Assembly (NCBI GenBank): GCA_002435335.1
Contig: DJMI01000096.1
Coordinates: 23,549 to 46,788, forward strand
From: Nitrosomonas sp. UBA6494
GTDB taxonomy: Bacteria; Pseudomonadota; Gammaproteobacteria; Burkholderiales; Nitrosomonadaceae
Direction: 5' to 3'
DNA length: 23,240 nucleotides
Below, piece after piece: positions 1 through 9,425 of the stretch. Numbering within the stretch: the stretch's first letter is position 1; each line of letters opens with the position of its first letter. The notes beneath the pieces were generated by a model. That model was not told the DNA's origin. It was given only the letters and a program-made list of their open reading frames with translations, and did no database searches. A program made the position numbers and the translations under genes.

Positions 1-968
1 CCGATGCCTTGCGCCACCAATGCGGAAAAAGCGCTCTCTAACCTGGCCGCAAGCCGACCGATAACAAATGCCCGTGTAATGAGCCAGAAAAACAAAATAA
101 TTACGGTGGCCACGCCGACAAACCCAAGTTCTTCAGCTAGCACGGACATCAAGAAATCAGTATGTGCCTCCGGTAAATAAAACAGCTTTTCGACACTGCC
201 GCCCAATCCGACGCCAAACCATTCACCGCGACCAAAAGCGATCAATGCATGACTAAGTTGATAGCCTTTACCGTAAGGATCGGACCACGGATCCCAAAAC
301 GCCACAACGCGATCTCTCCGATAATCCGAGCTCCAGATCAACTCATAAAACCCCAATGCCAGAATAATGATTAGCCCGATAAAAATGCGCAAACTGGCAC
401 CGCCGAGAAACAAAATCGACATAGCCAGCGCCGATACAACAAAAAATGCTCCGAAATCGGGTTCCAGCAGCAATAACGCGCCAACAATCGATAACACCAC
501 GGTAATAGGGAGGAATCCTTTGATCAATGAATTCAAATCTGCCGCTTTGCGGTTGACATAATCCGCTGCGTACAAAATCATTAACAATTTCATGTATTCC
601 GATGGCTGCACATTGACAACAAACAAAGGAATCCAGCGCCGGCTGCCATTGACTTCATGACCGATACCCGGCACCAATACCAGCATCAACAACACTACGC
701 CGATCAAAAACAGATAGGGAATATACTTTTGCCACGTCTGCATCGGAACTTGGAAAGCCACGGCGCCCATTAAGAAACCGACCCCCAAATACGCAGCATG
801 CCGCAATAGATAGTAGCTGGGGTGGCTTTCATGCGCTTCGGCGATTGCCATGGAAGCGGAGTAGATCATTATTATGCCGATACTTAACAACAGAAGAGCA
901 GACCACACCAGCGACTGATCGAAATCATTCATCACTCTCGGTTTCTGATTGTGCGCTTGATAGATCAT
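1..968 (-). CDS. ftsW: FtsW, septal peptidoglycan glycosyltransferase (SEDS family), 3' end beyond window
   Basis: Polymerises lipid II into septal glycan strands together with FtsI, in the inner membrane. The frame is open from an ATG at 968-966 to the window edge (322 codons; the family is usually about 380-400 residues), so the C-terminus is missing. Translation shows successive hydrophobic helices and SEDS hallmarks: NGSRRWI, QPSEYMKL, LLEPDFGAF, the GEWFGVGLGGSVEKLFYLPEAH stretch (positions about 182-246) and TDFLMSVLAEELGF. It starts 3 nt after the murD stop, so it is almost certainly translated from the same mRNA. A second in-frame ATG at codon 13 (932-930) is a possible alternative start. 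Function is certain from the motifs; only the exact start is open. Confidence 0.95.
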   Translation of the reverse strand, partial: MIYQAHNQKPRVMNDFDQSLVWSALLLLSIGIIMIYSASMAIAEAHESHPSYYLLRHAAYLGVGFLMGAVAFQVPMQTWQKYIPYLFLIGVVLLMLVLVPGIGHEVNGSRRWIPLFVVNVQPSEYMKLLMILYAADYVNRKAADLNSLIKGFLPITVVLSIVGALLLLEPDFGAFFVVSALAMSILFLGGASLRIFIGLIIILALGFYELIWSSDYRRDRVVAFWDPWSDPYGKGYQLSHALIAFGRGEWFGVGLGGSVEKLFYLPEAHTDFLMSVLAEELGFVGVATVIILFFWLITRAFVIGRLAARLESAFSALVAQGI

Positions 969-971
969 GGT

Positions 972-2387
972 TTAATGCCTTTTTTGTCTCAAGCTGAAAA
1001 ACTTGCTTTCAATATCCCGCACCGCGGCAACAAATACTTCTGCGCGATGGATGTAATTTCTAAACATGTCATAACTGGCGCATGCCGGAGACAGCAATAC
1101 CACATCGCCGGGCTGTGACAATAAAAAGCTTTTTTGCATCGCATCTTCCATGGTTTCAGCAAATTGCAACGGTACACCGCAATCCTTCAATTCTGCGGCA
1201 ATGATTCCTGCGTCCCGTCCGATCAATACCACTGCCTTGGCATTATCCGCAATTGCAGGACGCAGATACGAAAAATCCTGCCCCTTGCCATCACCGCCGG
1301 CAATTAAAATGACGTTTTGTTTCATTCCGGATAATGCGGCTACGGTAGAACCAACGTTGGTACTTTTTGAATCATCGTAAAAAGTGACGCCGTTAAAGGC
1401 GGCTACTTTTTCCATTCTATGTGGCAAACCACGAAATTCCCGTAGCGCCGAGATTAACGATTCAACAGGTACATCCAGTGCTCGGCATAATGCCAACGCC
1501 GCCAATGCATTGGCGGTATTATGCAATCCATAGACATTAAGCTCAGATGCACGCATCAATGGCAACTCACCTTGCATCAACCACATATCTTCAGCTTCGG
1601 TAACTAGTCCGAAATCCATCTTGGTCTTAGGTTGATCAATACCGAAGGTGATTTGTTTTTTATTTGGTAAGGCCATAGCACATACATTAGGATCGTTGCG
1701 GTTAAGCACTTGTATGCCTTCTCCTGCTTTTTCATGTAGAAAAATATTGGCTTTTGCTGCAATGTAATGCTGCATACTGGGGTAGCGATCCAAATGATCT
1801 TCGCTGATGTTCAGCACTGTTGCCGCGTCGGCGTTTAGATTGTGCGTCGTTTCCAGTTGAAAGCTGGATATTTCCAAAACCCAGGCATTCGGCCAATTTC
1901 CTGCGTCCATGCACCGCATCAATGCGGTCAAAACCGCTGGCCCGATATTGCCGGCCACTTCTACATTCCAACCCGACTTTTTCAACATCGCACCAACCAT
2001 CGAGGTGACTGTGGTTTTGCCATTAGAACCGGTAATCGCAAAAATTTTTGGTTTTGGTAATCCGCTTTGTGCTATGGCCCAGGAAAACAACACCATATCG
2101 CCGATCACTGGTATTCCGCGTTGCATTGCCAGCTGAACCACTGGTTCCGCAACAGGTACCCCCGGGCTGATTGCGATCAAATCGACGCCGTTTAACAGAC
2201 TCGTTTCGAATTTGCCGGTAAAAACCTGTAGCTGCGAATGCGCTTGCGTTATCTGAGCCAGATTGGGCGGCTGCAGACGAGTATCCGCTGCGCGAACGAC
2301 GGCACCCTGGCGAACCAGCCACTGCACCATTGAAACGCCGGTTTCACCCAACCCAAGTACCAGAAATGATTTTCCTTGCAATTTCAT
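972..2387 (-). CDS. murD: MurD, UDP-N-acetylmuramoyl-L-alanine:D-glutamate ligase
   Basis: Cytoplasmic ATP-dependent ligase adding D-Glu to UDP-MurNAc-L-Ala. The 471-residue product has an N-terminal Rossmann-like nucleotide-sugar domain (VLGLGETG near residue 10-17), the Mur ligase P-loop GSNGKTT at about residues 120-126, the central SSFQLE and SEDHLDRY motifs, and the C-terminal DDSKSTN and GGDGKGQDF motifs. The start chosen is ATG 2387-2385, which overlaps the mraY TGA as ATGA; this gives the usual N-terminus and fits translational coupling. The longer frame reaching 2441 would lie inside mraY and add 18 atypical residues, so I reject it. Length is normal for MurD. Confidence 0.97.
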   Translation of the reverse strand: MKLQGKSFLVLGLGETGVSMVQWLVRQGAVVRAADTRLQPPNLAQITQAHSQLQVFTGKFETSLLNGVDLIAISPGVPVAEPVVQLAMQRGIPVIGDMVLFSWAIAQSGLPKPKIFAITGSNGKTTVTSMVGAMLKKSGWNVEVAGNIGPAVLTALMRCMDAGNWPNAWVLEISSFQLETTHNLNADAATVLNISEDHLDRYPSMQHYIAAKANIFLHEKAGEGIQVLNRNDPNVCAMALPNKKQITFGIDQPKTKMDFGLVTEAEDMWLMQGELPLMRASELNVYGLHNTANALAALALCRALDVPVESLISALREFRGLPHRMEKVAAFNGVTFYDDSKSTNVGSTVAALSGMKQNVILIAGGDGKGQDFSYLRPAIADNAKAVVLIGRDAGIIAAELKDCGVPLQFAETMEDAMQKSFLLSQPGDVVLLSPACASYDMFRNYIHRAEVFVAAVRDIESKFFSLRQKRH

Positions 2388-3469
2388 CGCAATTTTAGTG
2401 TCGATAAGCCAACTAATACTAAAATGAAGGTGATAATCCAAAATCTAACCACCACCTGATTTTCTTTCCAGCCTTTCAATTCAAAATGGTGATGCAGCGG
2501 TGCCATGCGAAAAATGCGTTTGCCCCACAGCTTGAACGACGCTACCTGCAACATGACCGACAGCGCTTCCACGACAAAAACGCCTCCCATGATTACCAAC
2601 ACGATTTCCTGCCGCACGATAACCGTGACGACACCCAAAGCAGCACCCAGTGCCAACGCGCCGACATCACCCATGAATACTTCCGCCGGATAAGCGTTAA
2701 ACCATAAAAAAGCCAATCCTGCACCTACCATCGCGCCGCAAAAAATTGCCAATTCACCGGCGTTGGGGATATAAGGTATACCGAGATATTTGGCAAATAC
2801 CGCATGACCTGTTGCATAAGCAAAAATAGCCAAGGCGCTGCCGATCATGACGGTCGGCATAATCGCCAAGCCGTCCAATCCGTCGGTCAGATTGACCGCA
2901 TTGCTGGTGCCGACTATGACGAAAAAGGTCAATATCATGAAACCGGCAAAGCCCAGCGGAATCGCAATTTCCTTGAAGAAAGGCACGATCATATCTGTTT
3001 GTGCCGGCAATTCGGCTGTCTCCGCCAAATAATACGCAACGGCGATCGCTATCGTCGATTGCCAGAAAAATTTGGCTTTTGCTGAAAGCCCCTTGGGATT
3101 GCGATGAACTACTTTGCGGTAATCATCAATCCATCCTATCGCACCGAAACCCAAGGTTGTCAGTAACACTACCCAGATGTAGCGATTGCCCAAATCCGCC
3201 CAAAGGAGAGTGGTCAATAAAATAGCCGTCAGAATCAATGCGCCGCCCATGGTGGGCGTGCCCATTTTTACCAAATGCGTTTGTGGACCGTCGTCTCGGA
3301 CCGACTGACCGATTTTGTACATCGTCAGCTTGCGTATCATCAGCGGCCCGATGATGAATGAAATGATAAGAGCGGTTAACGTCGCCATTACCGTGCGCAG
3401 CGTAATATAACTAAATACGTTGAAAGCACGGATATCTTGCGCCAACCATTGTGACAACGTCAGCAACAT
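2384..3469 (-). CDS. mraY: MraY, phospho-N-acetylmuramoyl-pentapeptide transferase
   Basis: Inner-membrane enzyme transferring phospho-MurNAc-pentapeptide to undecaprenyl phosphate to form lipid I. The 361-residue protein is a polytopic membrane protein with the family signatures IDDYRKV, the NAVNLTDGLDGLA motif with catalytic Asp residues, and the HHHFELKGW motif close to the C-terminus. Its N-terminus (WLAQDIRAFNVF) is typical of proteobacterial MraY. A strong AGGAGG ribosome-binding site lies 4 nt before the ATG, inside the end of murF, with which it overlaps by 10 nt. Its stop overlaps the murD start. Confidence 0.97.
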   Translation of the reverse strand: MLLTLSQWLAQDIRAFNVFSYITLRTVMATLTALIISFIIGPLMIRKLTMYKIGQSVRDDGPQTHLVKMGTPTMGGALILTAILLTTLLWADLGNRYIWVVLLTTLGFGAIGWIDDYRKVVHRNPKGLSAKAKFFWQSTIAIAVAYYLAETAELPAQTDMIVPFFKEIAIPLGFAGFMILTFFVIVGTSNAVNLTDGLDGLAIMPTVMIGSALAIFAYATGHAVFAKYLGIPYIPNAGELAIFCGAMVGAGLAFLWFNAYPAEVFMGDVGALALGAALGVVTVIVRQEIVLVIMGGVFVVEALSVMLQVASFKLWGKRIFRMAPLHHHFELKGWKENQVVVRFWIITFILVLVGLSTLKLR

Positions 3470-4863
3470 GAAACCTCCTGCGGCTGCTCCAGTTGATTTA
3501 CAACCCGCTCCATGCGCATGAAACGCGACCCTTTTACCAATATCGTCACGTCATCGGCCAGCAAGCTTTCCGCCGCATCGAGCAATTGCTCGATGTCGGT
3601 AAAATGTTGTGCGCCGTTGCCGAATTCTTGTGCGGCATAAGCACTTAATTCACCCAGAGTCAACATTCGATCCAGTCCGGCTTTTCGTGCATCGCGACCA
3701 ATGGAACGGTGCAATTCGATTGCCGGTTGGCCTAGCTCTCCCATATCTCCAAGTACCAGGATTTTTTTACCTTGCACCGCGGCCAGAACCGTCAATGCCG
3801 CTCTCACCGATTCTGGATTGGCGTTATAGGTATCGTCAATTAGCATCGCATGATGCAAGCCGCATTTTTTTTGCATACGGCCTTTCACACCTTGAAAGGA
3901 TTCCAATCCGGCGGCAATCGATTCTTTGCCGATATTTAACGCAATGGCCGCAGCAGAGGCGGCAAGCGCGTTGTATACGTTATGCACCCCCGGCACTTGC
4001 AGTGTTATTTGGACTGTCCCGACCGGTAATTTCAATTGCAGTCGATTGATTAAACGATCGGCTCGATAGTTGGCGCTGACCGCTGCAGTCTCGCGCAAGC
4101 CGAAGTCGATGATGCGATGCGGAATGGCATTGTTGCGCCACAACGGGGCATACGTATCGTCCGCATTGATAATCGCAACACCATGTGAATCCAATCCTAA
4201 AAAAATTTCGGCCTTGGCGTGCGCTACGGATTCCACCGAGCCGAGACCTGCAATATGTGCAGCGCCAGCGTTGGTGATGACTGCCACGGTCGGTTTGGCC
4301 ATACCGGCCAGGTAGGCAATTTCGCCAAGGTGATTCATACCCATTTCGATTACCGCATAACGATGATACGCACGCAACCGGAGCAGCATCTGCGGTACGC
4401 CGATATCGTTATTCAAATTGCCTTCAGTCGCCAGCACCCGGTCGTTTTTTTGTCCAGATGCTGTTGCATCGGTTGCAGCCGCATGCCTTAGAATCGCGGC
4501 AATCATTTCTTTGACGGTTGTTTTGCCGTTACTGCCGGTAACACCGATCAGGGGCAGTGAAAACCGACCTCGCCAATGCGCTGCCAATTGTCCCAGTCCA
4601 AGCCGCGTGTCGTCGACGCGTATCAATGGAAAATCTTCGGGCACTTCGCCCAGGGCTAAATCGCGCCGAATCATCGCGGCAACCGCACCGTGTTCCTTGG
4701 CACTCGCCACAAATTGATTGCCGTCGAAACGCTCGCCGGTTATGGCTACGAATAAATCGCCCGGTTTGAGAGTGCGGCTATCGGTACTGATGCCGGTAAA
4801 CAAAACATCTGCGTCGTTCCGATTGACGTTCAATACTTGTGCTGCTTCATGTACCGTCATCAT
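3460..4863 (-). CDS. murF: MurF, UDP-MurNAc-tripeptide:D-Ala-D-Ala ligase
   Basis: Cytoplasmic ligase adding the D-Ala-D-Ala dipeptide to UDP-MurNAc-tripeptide. The 467-residue product has the MurF N-terminal domain (STDSRTLKPGDLFVAI at about residues 26-41), P-loop GSNGKTT at about 110-116, the ATEGNLNNDIGVP motif, EMGMNHLGEI, and the C-terminal DDTYNANPES motif. Two tandem ATGs at 4863 and 4860 overlap the murE TGA; the first gives an ATGA overlap. A small insertion rich in Ala/Thr/Gly (about residues 129-141) sits just after the P-loop helix, before ATEGNLNND. Length and motifs are otherwise ordinary. Confidence 0.97.
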   Translation of the reverse strand: MMTVHEAAQVLNVNRNDADVLFTGISTDSRTLKPGDLFVAITGERFDGNQFVASAKEHGAVAAMIRRDLALGEVPEDFPLIRVDDTRLGLGQLAAHWRGRFSLPLIGVTGSNGKTTVKEMIAAILRHAAATDATASGQKNDRVLATEGNLNNDIGVPQMLLRLRAYHRYAVIEMGMNHLGEIAYLAGMAKPTVAVITNAGAAHIAGLGSVESVAHAKAEIFLGLDSHGVAIINADDTYAPLWRNNAIPHRIIDFGLRETAAVSANYRADRLINRLQLKLPVGTVQITLQVPGVHNVYNALAASAAAIALNIGKESIAAGLESFQGVKGRMQKKCGLHHAMLIDDTYNANPESVRAALTVLAAVQGKKILVLGDMGELGQPAIELHRSIGRDARKAGLDRMLTLGELSAYAAQEFGNGAQHFTDIEQLLDAAESLLADDVTILVKGSRFMRMERVVNQLEQPQEVSCC

Positions 4864-6416
4864 GATGGCACCTGCGCCTTTGCCGCTAAGTCATTCATCA
4901 CTTGCTGCACCACTTCGGCATCGCTGAACGGAATTTTCTGCCCTTTTATTTCTTGATACTTTTCATGACCTTTACCGGCAATCAAAACAATATCGCCCGG
5001 TTGTGCGTTGGCGATAGCTTGGTAAATAGCCAGAGAACGTTCTGTTTCCACCTGATAATTTGCGCTTCTGGCACCGGCAGTAATTTCGTTGATGATTTGA
5101 ACCGGTTTTTCGCTGCGCGGATTGTCGCTGGTAAAGATTATCTCATCGGCCAGGCGTGTTGCTACCTCGCCTACCAACGCGCGCTTACCTTTATCGCGAT
5201 CGCCCCCGCAGCCGACAACGCAAAACAATCGCCCCGGATGTTGAGTCGTGCTTGTTTCAGTCCGTTCCGTACGCAACAGTTCGCGTAGTGTGCACAAAAC
5301 TTTTTCCAATGCATCCGGTGTATGGGCGTAATCAACAATAACCGTTGGTTGATCAGCTCTTTCGTATTTTTCCATTCGTCCGGGTATGGGCTGGATCTGT
5401 TGTAGCGACCGGACTGCATCCGACAGAGGAATCCCACTTGCCAATAGCGCCGCAATGACTGCAAGCAGGTTGGATGCATTGAATTTACCAAGTATTCCGA
5501 TTTCCAAATGTGCGTGATTATCCTCAAATTCAATATCAAATGCCATACCATGCCTGTTGAATTTTAGGTTGCTGCCATAGACCATTTTGAATTGATTGGC
5601 AAGTTGCTCGTGAGGATAATGAAAACCATAACCCATCGTTGTAACGGGTCTGCGGGACAGCTGTCGCGATAACTCGACACCGAGCACATCGTCCATATTG
5701 ACGATGGCATACTTTAGTGCGGGCCAAAAGAACAATTCGGCCTTCGCTGCCGCATAGGCATCCATGTCCTGGTGATAATCCAAATGATCACGCGAGAGAT
5801 TGGTTAGTACCGCAACAGACAATGCCGTACCGTTGATTCTGCCTTGCACCAAGCCATGCGACGAGACTTCCATCACCACGGAATCCGCACCTTGCGCAAC
5901 AAATCCGGCTAATGAGCGCTGTAACACTGCGGCATCCGGCGTGGTATTTTCAATTTTTTCCAAGGCCTCGCAAAAACCGCTGCCCAGAGTGCCTATTACG
6001 GCCGTTTTTTTTCCCAGATTCGTCATCGCTTGCGCATACCAATGACTGCAAGACGTTTTACCGTTAGTGCCGGTTATTCCAACCACCCATAATTTTTGTG
6101 ATGGATGATCGTAGATATAACTGGCGATCAATCCTACCTTGCTTCTCAATTCATCGATTGCCAATTGGGGAATGTGCCACGCCGGATTCCATGTAAAACC
6201 GCTCGGATCCCACAAGATCGCATTGGCACCTGCTGCGATAGCTTGTGGAATGAATTTGCGCCCGTCGGATGTTTCACCAGCGTATGCTAGAAACGTATCC
6301 CCCGGCTTTATCAACCGGCTATCCGTTACTACGCTCACAATCGGAACACCGATTCCATTTAACAAGTGAAAATCGAACAATTTGGATGGTTTCTTGTTAG
6401 CGCGCATCGCGGTCAT
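4860..6416 (-). CDS. murE: MurE, UDP-MurNAc-L-Ala-D-Glu:meso-diaminopimelate ligase
   Basis: Cytoplasmic ligase adding the third stem-peptide residue. The 518-residue protein has P-loop GTNGKTS at about residues 116-122, SSHGL near 185-189, SRDHLDYH near 208-215, VDYAHTPDALE near 361-371, and the substrate-selecting motif DNPR at about 431-434. DNPR is the established hallmark of ligases specific for meso-diaminopimelate, so the organism's peptidoglycan is of the usual Gram-negative mDAP type. ATG overlaps the ftsI TGA by 4 nt (ATGA), and its own stop overlaps murF. A short polar insert (RTERTETSTTQHPG, about 382-395) precedes the C-terminal domain. Confidence 0.97.
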   Translation of the reverse strand: MTAMRANKKPSKLFDFHLLNGIGVPIVSVVTDSRLIKPGDTFLAYAGETSDGRKFIPQAIAAGANAILWDPSGFTWNPAWHIPQLAIDELRSKVGLIASYIYDHPSQKLWVVGITGTNGKTSCSHWYAQAMTNLGKKTAVIGTLGSGFCEALEKIENTTPDAAVLQRSLAGFVAQGADSVVMEVSSHGLVQGRINGTALSVAVLTNLSRDHLDYHQDMDAYAAAKAELFFWPALKYAIVNMDDVLGVELSRQLSRRPVTTMGYGFHYPHEQLANQFKMVYGSNLKFNRHGMAFDIEFEDNHAHLEIGILGKFNASNLLAVIAALLASGIPLSDAVRSLQQIQPIPGRMEKYERADQPTVIVDYAHTPDALEKVLCTLRELLRTERTETSTTQHPGRLFCVVGCGGDRDKGKRALVGEVATRLADEIIFTSDNPRSEKPVQIINEITAGARSANYQVETERSLAIYQAIANAQPGDIVLIAGKGHEKYQEIKGQKIPFSDAEVVQQVMNDLAAKAQVPS

Positions 6417-8182
6417 CCTTCATCACCCATTTCCGGTGTCGCGGTAAAAGTGATTACGTTATTGGCAGGCGCATCGGGTGGAATATTCAGGATACGCAGC
6501 GCGCTCGACATCACGCCGTTAAACACTGGTGCCGCTACCGCACCGCCGAAGTACTTGCCTGCAGATGGTTCGTCGATCATCACGGCGACGATCAAACGCG
6601 GATTAGATACTGGCGCGTAGCCGACAAAGGTTGAGATATAGCTTTTATCTGCGTATTGGCCGTTGATCAGCTTATGCGCCGTACCTGTTTTACCAGCGAC
6701 GCGATAACCGCTGATTTGCGCCAGAGGTGCGGTACCGCCCGGCTTGGTCGCCATCTCCAGCATTATGCTCATGGCTTGGGCTGTATCGCGTGAAATCACG
6801 CGCTGCCCCATTACAGGCGTATCTTGCTTAAGCAAGGAAACCGGCTTTAACTCGCCGCCACTGGAAAAGATCGTGTAAGCGCGCGCCAATTGCATCAAAC
6901 TTGCGGAAATACCGTGCCCGTATGACATCGTGGCTTGTTCTATTGGACGCCATTTATTGTAAGGCCGCAAAATTCCGCTCGCTTCTCCCGGGAAACCCAG
7001 ATTGGTCAATGCACCGAAACCGGAACGGTTAAACATTTCCCACATTGTTTGCGAATCCAACGACAATGCAATTTTCGCAGTACCGACGTTGCTGGATTGT
7101 TGAATGATTTGCGCTACGGTCAGTTCGCCTTTATTGCTGACATCGCGGATGGTTTTTTTGCCGACTTGCCAAGTCCCGGGCGATGTCTGCAACACGGTAT
7201 TGGCATTGACTTTCCCGATTTCCATCGCGATTGCGACGGTAAATGGTTTTAACGTCGATCCTGGCTCGAAAGTATCAATGAGCGCACGATTGCGTATCCT
7301 TTCATTAGTGATCGTCGATCTGCGATTGGGGTTATAGGCCGGTAAATTGGTCAAAGCCAGAATTTCACCGGTTTGTGCATCCAGAACGACGATACTGCCC
7401 GCTCTGGCTTTATGCGCAATAACGGCCTCTTTCAATTCTTCATGGGCACGATATTGGATTCTTCTATCGATGGACAATACCAAGTCTTTTCCCGGTTTTG
7501 GCGGACGATTTTCCAAATCTTCGATTACTTGCCCTTTATTGTCCTTAATGACCCGGCGCTGCCCTAACTCTCCCGCGAGGACTGTTTCCCAGCCACGCTC
7601 GACACCTTCCTGGCCTTCGTCATTAACGTCGGTAAAACCTAATACATGCGCGGCAAATTCACCTGCCGGATAATAACGTTTGGACTCGTACGTGAAGTAA
7701 ATTCCTTCTATCGCCGGTTCCTTGGCTTTGCTTGATGCCTTGCTTTTTGATTTTGTGGCTTTGATCCATTTCTCAATTTTCTCGGCATCATCCGGAATAA
7801 TCTGTCTTTTCAGATACACAAACCGGTTTTTACGATTGATTTTAGCGTTGATTTCTTCGCTATCCATTTCCAGCATGCCGGCTAGTTGTTTTAATTGCTC
7901 GGGAGATATTTTTACCACCGCGGGATCAGCATAAATGGATACGACCGGCGAACTAATCGCCAAAATATCACCGTTGCGATCGGTAATCATGCCGCGATCG
8001 GCGCTTACTTCCAAAGTCCGGCTGTAACGCGATTCGCCTTTCTTCTGCAAGAAATCGTGATTCATTCCTTGCAAGTACGCCGCACGTCCTGCCAAACTAA
8101 CCAATCCTAATAGCAACATGCAAAATATCAACAACGAGCGCCATGTCGATAATTTAAGTTGCGGTTTGATCGGATTAATCAT
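6413..8182 (-). CDS. ftsI: FtsI / PBP3, septal peptidoglycan transpeptidase
   Basis: Class B penicillin-binding protein that cross-links septal peptidoglycan in the periplasm, partnered with FtsW. The 589-residue protein has one N-terminal membrane anchor (about residues 17-37), a pedestal domain and a C-terminal transpeptidase domain with all three active-site motifs: STLK with catalytic Ser309, SSN at 363-365, and KTGT at 498-501. A Lys/Ser/Ala-rich low-complexity stretch at about 141-156 interrupts the pedestal domain and is not something I recall from well-studied PBP3 proteins. The gene begins 20 nt after ftsL; its stop overlaps the murE start. Confidence 0.97.
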   Translation of the reverse strand: MINPIKPQLKLSTWRSLLIFCMLLLGLVSLAGRAAYLQGMNHDFLQKKGESRYSRTLEVSADRGMITDRNGDILAISSPVVSIYADPAVVKISPEQLKQLAGMLEMDSEEINAKINRKNRFVYLKRQIIPDDAEKIEKWIKATKSKSKASSKAKEPAIEGIYFTYESKRYYPAGEFAAHVLGFTDVNDEGQEGVERGWETVLAGELGQRRVIKDNKGQVIEDLENRPPKPGKDLVLSIDRRIQYRAHEELKEAVIAHKARAGSIVVLDAQTGEILALTNLPAYNPNRRSTITNERIRNRALIDTFEPGSTLKPFTVAIAMEIGKVNANTVLQTSPGTWQVGKKTIRDVSNKGELTVAQIIQQSSNVGTAKIALSLDSQTMWEMFNRSGFGALTNLGFPGEASGILRPYNKWRPIEQATMSYGHGISASLMQLARAYTIFSSGGELKPVSLLKQDTPVMGQRVISRDTAQAMSIMLEMATKPGGTAPLAQISGYRVAGKTGTAHKLINGQYADKSYISTFVGYAPVSNPRLIVAVMIDEPSAGKYFGGAVAAPVFNGVMSSALRILNIPPDAPANNVITFTATPEMGDEG

Positions 8183-8202
8183 GCTTCAACCTGTTGCAAG
8201 GA

Positions 8203-8481
8203 TTATCGTTGCTCAACGGGAGTGATCGACAGAATTTGCACACTGGTAGCGGGCGGCACAATCATATTCAGACGATCTTTTGCAATTTGTTCAATGCGTC
8301 CATGCATGATCAACGTACTCTGCTCCAGTTGTAATCTCCCCCATTCAATATCCAGTTTTTGCTCTATTACTTTTTCTTTTTCCAGCGCCATAAACAGCTT
8401 GCGCACCATGTGCTGAGAAGTTACTACCCCCAGCGCACACGCCATCAGCATAATCACAAAGAAAATATTCAATTTAAACAT
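8203..8481 (-). CDS. ftsL: FtsL, cell division protein (bitopic membrane, coiled coil)
   Basis: Small 92-residue divisome protein that with FtsB and FtsQ activates FtsW/FtsI. It has a short cytoplasmic N-terminus, one transmembrane helix at about residues 6-21, then a periplasmic heptad-like helix (about 24-60) with the FtsL-type ending ERIAKDRLNM-like segment EQIAKDRLNMIVP. Identity rests on this architecture and on its fixed place between rsmH and ftsI. There is 12 nt between it and rsmH. A purine-rich AAAGGA lies too far upstream (about 20 nt) to be an ideal ribosome-binding site, so translation may depend on coupling to rsmH. Confidence 0.93.
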   Translation of the reverse strand: MFKLNIFFVIMLMACALGVVTSQHMVRKLFMALEKEKVIEQKLDIEWGRLQLEQSTLIMHGRIEQIAKDRLNMIVPPATSVQILSITPVEQR

Positions 8482-8493
8482 TTAATTAATCGT

Positions 8494-9417
8494 TCAAAAA
8501 ATCCTTTCAGCTATCCGCATCACCGCACTTCTCGCGCGTATGTTGTCGGTTACTTCAAGTTCATTGGGGCGTATCGCTTTGCCGATGATTCTTAGCGTCT
8601 GTTTGCTGAATTGACGCAACTCTTTCTCTCGCAACGGTACACCGCGAGGTATTTCGTCCGGTGTTGCCGCCGCTCGCATGAATCGCTTGACCATTCTATC
8701 CTCCAACGAATGAAAACTGATCACAACCAGTCGCCCTCCAAGGTTCAGCATGTCCACAGCTTGCGGCAAGACCAGCGCGAGTTCATCAAGCTCTCGATTG
8801 ACATGGATGCGAATCGCCTGAAAAGTTCGTGTCGCCGGATGCTTTCCGCTTTGCTTGGCATGCACAACCGATGCAACGATTTCTGCAAGTTGCGCCGTGG
8901 TAACAATCGGCTGCTTTGCTCTTGCCGCAACTATTGCTCGCGCTATCGGTTTCGCAAAACGCTCTTCACCGTAGGTTTTTATCACCCAAGTCAACTCTTC
9001 TTCGGAAACAATAGCCAACCAATCCGCCGCCGTTTGTCCGCTGCTGGTATCCATGCGCATGTCCAGTGCTCCGACAACGCGAAAACTAAATCCACGCGAG
9101 GCTTGTTCCAATTGCGGCGATGACACACCCAAATCGAGCAATACACCGTCAACTTTTGTTATTCCCAGTCCTTGCAATACCGATTGCATTGCGGAAAAAC
9201 CGCTGTACCGGATGCAAAACCGCGGATCGACAATTTGTTTACCCACCTCAATTGCAGCTGGATCGCGATCCAATGCGATCAATCGGCCTTGTTCGTTCAG
9301 TTGCGACAAAATCAGCAAACTATGCCCGCCGCGCCCGAATGTTGCATCGACATAAACACCGCCCGGTTTTATTGCCAGCGCTTCAATCGCCTCCCGCAGC
9401 AATACCGTTACATGCAT
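8494..9417 (-). CDS. rsmH: RsmH, 16S rRNA m4C1402 methyltransferase
   Basis: SAM-dependent N4-methyltransferase acting on C1402 of 16S rRNA. The 307-residue protein begins with the family N-terminus HVTVLLREAIEAL, has the SAM-binding motif DATFGRGGHS at about residues 24-33, LLDLGVSSPQLE, ATRTFQAIRIHVN and VISFHSLEDRMVK near the C-terminal third. Length matches the family (about 310). It lies 8 nt downstream of mraZ, the conserved second position in the dcw cluster. Confidence 0.97.
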   Translation of the reverse strand: MHVTVLLREAIEALAIKPGGVYVDATFGRGGHSLLILSQLNEQGRLIALDRDPAAIEVGKQIVDPRFCIRYSGFSAMQSVLQGLGITKVDGVLLDLGVSSPQLEQASRGFSFRVVGALDMRMDTSSGQTAADWLAIVSEEELTWVIKTYGEERFAKPIARAIVAARAKQPIVTTAQLAEIVASVVHAKQSGKHPATRTFQAIRIHVNRELDELALVLPQAVDMLNLGGRLVVISFHSLEDRMVKRFMRAAATPDEIPRGVPLREKELRQFSKQTLRIIGKAIRPNELEVTDNIRARSAVMRIAERIF

Positions 9418-9425
9418 TGCTTCAA

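Noticed and set aside
3609..4049. 146-codon plus-strand open frame
   Set aside because: Lies wholly antisense inside murF, with no ribosome-binding site or recognisable product; a shadow of the real gene.
8611..9123. 170-codon plus-strand open frame
   Set aside because: Antisense inside rsmH, composition low in hydrophobic core and rich in Arg/Cys, typical of a reversed coding frame.
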